The notes beneath the pieces were generated by a model, which saw nothing but the letters and a program-made list of their open reading frames with translations, did no database searches and had not been told where the DNA came from. DNA of 8,384 bases from Gemmatimonas phototrophica (GTDB lineage Bacteria > Gemmatimonadota > Gemmatimonadetes > Gemmatimonadales > Gemmatimonadaceae), in contig CAMBRJ010000100.1 in NCBI GenBank assembly GCA_945870175.1, forward strand, positions 1 to 8,384. Reading direction: 5' to 3'. Every line of letters begins with the position of its first letter. Position 1 is the stretch's first letter. The translations under genes were made by a program, and so were the position numbers. Shown here one piece after another: positions 5,091 through 8,384 of the stretch.

Positions 5091-5387
5091 TTACCGCTTC
5101 TTCGCGGCCTTCTTGGCCGGGGCCTTGGCGGCCGCCTTCTTGGCTGCGGTGGCCGGAGCCTTCGCGGCCGGCTTTGCCGCCTTCGCAGGGGCCTTAGCGG
5201 CCTTGCGGGCAGGCTTCGCCGGTGCCTTGACCGCCGCCTTTTTGGCGGTGGGTGCCGATGCCTTGACCGAAGCCGACTTGGCTGGAGCCTTCTTGGCTGG
5301 CGCCTTCTTGGCTGGAGCCGCCTTGACTGGAGCCGCCTTGGCAGGAGCCGCCTTGACGGCCGGCTTGGCACCACGACCGCGGGCCGG
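5091..5387 (-). other. H1-like Lys/Ala/Pro tail of the NYN protein
   Basis: The last 98 codons (residues 658-755) have PAKKAPAKKAPAK, KAAPAKAAPVK and AAKAPAKKAAKKR repeats with no acidic or aromatic residue. The same character as the separate H1-like protein at 1379-1747, but with proline, as in AlgP-like tails. The DNA is low-complexity and prone to length change. Confidence 0.8.
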
Positions 5388-7358
5388 AGCCGCCGGAGCG
5401 GTCGGCGCGACCACGGGGGCCACGGCCACCGCGACCGGAGCCACCGCGACCGGAGCCGTGGAACCGTTCGAGGCCGGAGCCACCGCGACCACTGGACGGG
5501 CACCGACCACGCCGAACATGAGCAGGTCGGCTGGCGGACCCGCCGGGGCACGTCCACGTGATCCACCGCGCGGTGCGACACCACGGGCGCCCATGCCACG
5601 CGGCGCCTGCGGCAGCAGCGCCGCGGCCGCCTTGGCCTCGGCCTTCTGCGCGTCGTCCACCGTCTTGAGCTGCTCCACGATCGACGCCGCATCGGCCGCC
5701 CGCGCGACTTCGAAGTCGTTGCCACGACGACGGAGGTCAATCATGTTCGCGTCGTGCGCGTCCTGCAGAATGCGCTCGAACATCCGTGCACTCAACGACT
5801 CGCTATCGCGGCCGAGGAGTTCGAACGCCTTCGTACGCGCCGCACTGGCGCTCGTCGAATCGTCGCCCTGCACCAGCGCTTCGACCGCACGACGCACCAG
5901 ATCGAATGCCTCGCTGCGCGTGAGACGCTCACCGCTGCTGCCGATGTGCCCAGCCACCGCCGCACCGAAAGTCGGTGTCGCGGCGACGTGCGTGGCCGCG
6001 ACCGACGCGACCACCGCCGGCGCTGCAACCAGCGAAGCGGCCGGAGCGGCCGCGCCAGCAACCGGCGCCTCGGCATCAGCCGCGGCATCAGCCGCGGCAT
6101 CAGCTTCGACCCGCGGCTCACGACCCTCGCGATCGCGGAACCGATCGCGGCCACGGCCACGACGGCTGCGACCCCGACGCGCTTCCCGCTCGGCGGCGCC
6201 ATCGGCATCAGCCGTCGCTTCGACACCCGGCTCACCGGTCGCATCGGCTTGCGCCGGCACGACGATGACCGCGTCGTTGAACGTCAGCGTGACGCCGGCC
6301 CGCTCCGCGGCTTCGGCGGCATCGTCGGCGGCATCATGCTCGGCGTCGGCCGCATCCTGTGCGGCGTCACGCACTTCGCCATCGACCGGCGTGCGGTCGA
6401 ACCGATCGCGGCCCCGGCCACGACGGCCACGGCGACCACGACGTTCGTCGCGCTCACGATCGCTTTCTTCACGACGCGCTTCGGTCGGCGCGGCCGCACT
6501 CGGGCTCGAGGCCGGTGCGATGCTGCCGTCGGGCGTATCGATTTCGAGCTGGCCGCTGTCGAGCTTCGTGACCTTGAGCAGCCCCTTATGGGCCGCGTCC
6601 TGTACGAAGCGCGAGAACTTCGGCATGCCGAGGTTCTTCTCGTCGAACGACGCGTCGATTTCCTGCATGACCTGCTTGAGCCGGTCGGAGCGCATTACGT
6701 CGCCGTTGCGCTTCATGCGATTCACCGACTCGGTCACGAGCGCCCACGGATCCCAGCGGGTGGACTCGTCGTCGCCCGTCTTGGTGAGGCCGGCGAGCGC
6801 GTTGTACGAGTAGTACTCGTCGCAGTTCATGACCAGCAGGTCGCTCGACGACTCGCGGATGCCGACGCCGATCACGTACTTCCCGTATTCCTTGAGCTTG
6901 ATGACCATGCTCGAAAAATCGGAGTCACCGGAGAGCAGCACGAAGGTGCCGATCTCGGGGCGCGTGAAGACGAGCTCCATGGCATCGATGGCGAGCCGGA
7001 TGTCGGTCGCGTTCTTCTTCGACGACCCGTACGCCGGGGCGAAGATCAGATCGATCGACGCTTCGGTGAGCGGCACGATGTACTGCGGATAGCGACGCCA
7101 GTCGGCGTAGGCGCGGCGCACCGCGACCTTGCCCTTGACGATGTCCGACGAGAGGAGGCTGTTGAGCTCTCCCTGCAGGTCGGAGCGGATGCCCATCGTG
7201 ACGTTGTCAAAATCGATGAGCAGGGCGGCGTTCGGGGCGTGGGCCGGCGGCGCGGCATTGGGCGACGTCAGCGGAGTGACGGCCTGTGGTCCACGATGGA
7301 ACGGCGCGATGGTACGGGACGGTGCCGCACTGCGGGACCGGGTGTCATGTCGACTCAT
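5091..7358 (-). CDS. NYN (LabA-type PIN) nuclease-like protein with LOTUS domains and histone H1-like tail, 755 aa
   Basis: Likely RNA-binding or RNA-cleaving protein. Residues 44-186 form a NYN domain: LLIDFDN (D49, D51), ATDIRLAIDAM (D119, D125) and LLSGDSDFSSM (D145, D147) are the acidic metal-binding residues of PIN-like nucleases and appear intact. Residues 200-275 look like an OST-HTH/LOTUS domain, a usual partner of bacterial NYN. Then come an acidic/Ala linker with two Arg-Gly boxes (around 307-320 and 394-409), a second LOTUS-like winged-helix segment (about 476-555), an RGG-like patch (586-604), an Ala/Val/Pro region, and a Lys/Ala/Pro tail (658-755) like H1. No signal peptide or membrane segment. 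The start, ATG 7358, lies 3 nt after the upstream ligase stop (7362-7364) and has only a weak AGG, so coupling is likely. Target unknown; the tail could bind DNA, rRNA or polyanions. Confidence 0.85.
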   Translation of the reverse strand: MSRHDTRSRSAAPSRTIAPFHRGPQAVTPLTSPNAAPPAHAPNAALLIDFDNVTMGIRSDLQGELNSLLSSDIVKGKVAVRRAYADWRRYPQYIVPLTEASIDLIFAPAYGSSKKNATDIRLAIDAMELVFTRPEIGTFVLLSGDSDFSSMVIKLKEYGKYVIGVGIRESSSDLLVMNCDEYYSYNALAGLTKTGDDESTRWDPWALVTESVNRMKRNGDVMRSDRLKQVMQEIDASFDEKNLGMPKFSRFVQDAAHKGLLKVTKLDSGQLEIDTPDGSIAPASSPSAAAPTEARREESDRERDERRGRRGRRGRGRDRFDRTPVDGEVRDAAQDAADAEHDAADDAAEAAERAGVTLTFNDAVIVVPAQADATGEPGVEATADADGAAEREARRGRSRRGRGRDRFRDREGREPRVEADAAADAAADAEAPVAGAAAPAASLVAAPAVVASVAATHVAATPTFGAAVAGHIGSSGERLTRSEAFDLVRRAVEALVQGDDSTSASAARTKAFELLGRDSESLSARMFERILQDAHDANMIDLRRRGNDFEVARAADAASIVEQLKTVDDAQKAEAKAAAALLPQAPRGMGARGVAPRGGSRGRAPAGPPADLLMFGVVGARPVVAVAPASNGSTAPVAVAPVAVAVAPVVAPTAPAAPARGRGAKPAVKAAPAKAAPVKAAPAKKAPAKKAPAKSASVKASAPTAKKAAVKAPAKPARKAAKAPAKAAKPAAKAPATAAKKAAAKAPAKKAAKKR

Positions 7359-7361
7359 GTA

Positions 7362-8384
7362 CTAGCCTGGATTCAAAACGGAGTGATCGAGCGCGTTGCC
7401 GTGCAGCGCCGAAGCGCTCATCGTATTCGCACTCAGCGCGATTGCCCGCGCGAGTTCTCGCCGCCGCACTTTGCCACTTCCCGTCATGGGAAAGACATCG
7501 AAGAAGCGGACGAAATCGGGAACCTTGTCAGCCGCCATCGTTTCCTGGGCGAAGCGTTTAATCTCGCCCCCCGTGATGACTGACCCTTCTACTGGTACGA
7601 TACACGCGCACACCAGCTCTCCCATGACATCATGGGGCACGCCGATCACGCAGATATCGTCCACTGCCGGATGCGCACGCAGACGATCCTCGAGTTCGCG
7701 CGGGTGCAGCTGCATGCCCCCGCGTGAAATCGTCTCCTGCCGCCGCCCGACGATCTTCACATAGCCATCCTCATCGATGATCCCCAGATCACCGGTGAGG
7801 AAGAATCCGTCCGGCGTCATGACCTTGGCGGTCTCGGCCGGCATGCGGAGATAGCCCCGCATGAGATTGGACCCACGGACGGCGATCTCGCCGACCGCTT
7901 CCGGTCCGTGCAGCGCTCCCGTCATGAGATCCATCGCCATGATCTCGACGCCGGGAAGGGCGCAGCCCACGGTGCTCACACGACGTTCGTCGTTGTCGGC
8001 GCAGCGGGTGATCGTGACGATGGGTCCGGTTTCCGTGAGGCCGTACGCGACGAGCACATCGCACCAGCGACGCACCCGGCGCACCAGCGCCTCGTCCACC
8101 GAACTGCCGGCAATGACGCCGGCTCGCAGCGACGTGAGTCGCGACGGGTGGAACGCCTCCTCTCGCATGAGGAGGTGATACTGCGTGGGCACGCCGTGCA
8201 GCACCGTGACCTTGACGTCGGCGATGAGCGCGAGGGCGCCCGCCGGGTCGAAGGACGGTTGCAACACGATCGTCGCGCCACGTGCCATCGTGCCCAGCAT
8301 GACGCCGAAGCCGAAGATGGCAAAGAACGGGACCGCTCCGAGCACGCGGTCGTCGGGCGAAATCTCGAGGATCTCCGCCACACG
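7362..8384 (-). CDS. AMP-forming acyl-CoA ligase (ANL superfamily), 5' partial
   Basis: C-terminal 60-65% of an adenylating enzyme activating an unknown carboxylic acid to its CoA thioester (or an adenylate). The frame runs past position 8384 without a start; GTG at 8381 is an internal valine. Counting from it: GVPTQYHLL (63-71), YGLTETGP (113-120, adenine/carboxylate pocket), GEIAVRGSNLMRGY (164-177), TGDLG (196-200, Asp binding the ribose), IVGRRQETISRGG (210-222, hinge) and PMTGSGKVRRREL (298-310) with catalytic K304 are in the family's order and spacing. The missing N-terminal part would hold the P-loop. The last 25 residues after the catalytic lysine (ALSANTMSAS...) are variable. Its stop lies 3 nt before the NYN start, so the two share a transcript. 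Medium/long-chain fatty acid or aromatic substrate is possible; not decidable here. Confidence 0.85.
   Translation of the reverse strand, partial: RVAEILEISPDDRVLGAVPFFAIFGFGVMLGTMARGATIVLQPSFDPAGALALIADVKVTVLHGVPTQYHLLMREEAFHPSRLTSLRAGVIAGSSVDEALVRRVRRWCDVLVAYGLTETGPIVTITRCADNDERRVSTVGCALPGVEIMAMDLMTGALHGPEAVGEIAVRGSNLMRGYLRMPAETAKVMTPDGFFLTGDLGIIDEDGYVKIVGRRQETISRGGMQLHPRELEDRLRAHPAVDDICVIGVPHDVMGELVCACIVPVEGSVITGGEIKRFAQETMAADKVPDFVRFFDVFPMTGSGKVRRRELARAIALSANTMSASALHGNALDHSVLNPG

Noticed and set aside
6060..6110. CRISPR-like or satellite repeat (repeated GCCGCGGCATCA unit)
   Set aside because: It is a 12-bp in-frame codon repeat encoding Ala-Asp runs of the NYN linker, without spacers.
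5113..6813. Plus-strand ORF of 566 codons opposite the NYN gene
   Set aside because: Ala/Ser/Arg-rich antisense product of the repeats; the NYN and LOTUS motifs are on the minus strand.
5754..7583. Plus-strand ORF of 609 codons across the NYN gene and the ligase end
   Set aside because: It spans two minus-strand genes with clear motifs and shows no domain of its own.

Overview
The window is GC-rich DNA from a free-living bacterium. The gene set (a lysine-rich histone H1-like protein, a Tdh/Kbl pair, a LabA-type NYN protein with a long basic tail) and the base composition would fit Gemmatimonadota or a similar phylum. This is inference from general resemblance; no marker gene here settles it.

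Layout. Positions 1-876 (+) hold a probable SAM-dependent methyltransferase with an unresolved 5' end. Three hairpins follow (878-990), the last a good intrinsic terminator. A structured leader then precedes a 58-codon gene of unknown function (1118-1294, +). A perfect 12-bp hairpin (1315-1342) separates it from the convergent H1-like gene (1379-1747, -). Positions 1748-2538 carry no convincing protein gene but hold many hairpins and a palindrome with promoter-like elements. The tdh-kbl operon (2539-4771, +) comes next. The convergent gap 4772-5090 holds two large palindromes. The minus strand then carries a 755-codon NYN/LOTUS protein with an H1-like tail (7358-5091). Three bases upstream of it lies the 3' part of an AMP-forming acyl-CoA ligase gene (8384-7362), which runs out of the window.

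How they work together. Tdh oxidises L-threonine to 2-amino-3-ketobutyrate and Kbl cleaves that with CoA to glycine and acetyl-CoA; their 13-nt spacing supports one transcript. The ligase and the NYN gene are so close that co-transcription and translational coupling are likely, although no functional link is obvious. The H1-like protein and the tail of the NYN protein are built from similar Lys/Ala/Pro-rich sequence, so two nucleic-acid-coating segments lie on the same strand 3.3 kb apart.

Most notable: the NYN - LOTUS - RG-box - second LOTUS-like - H1-tail architecture; a threonine dehydrogenase that has lost all four structural-zinc cysteines while keeping the catalytic ones; and several RNA-structure signals (a Shine-Dalgarno masked by a 9-bp helix, a possibly transcribed structured region upstream of the H1-like gene, and a promoter inside a palindrome).
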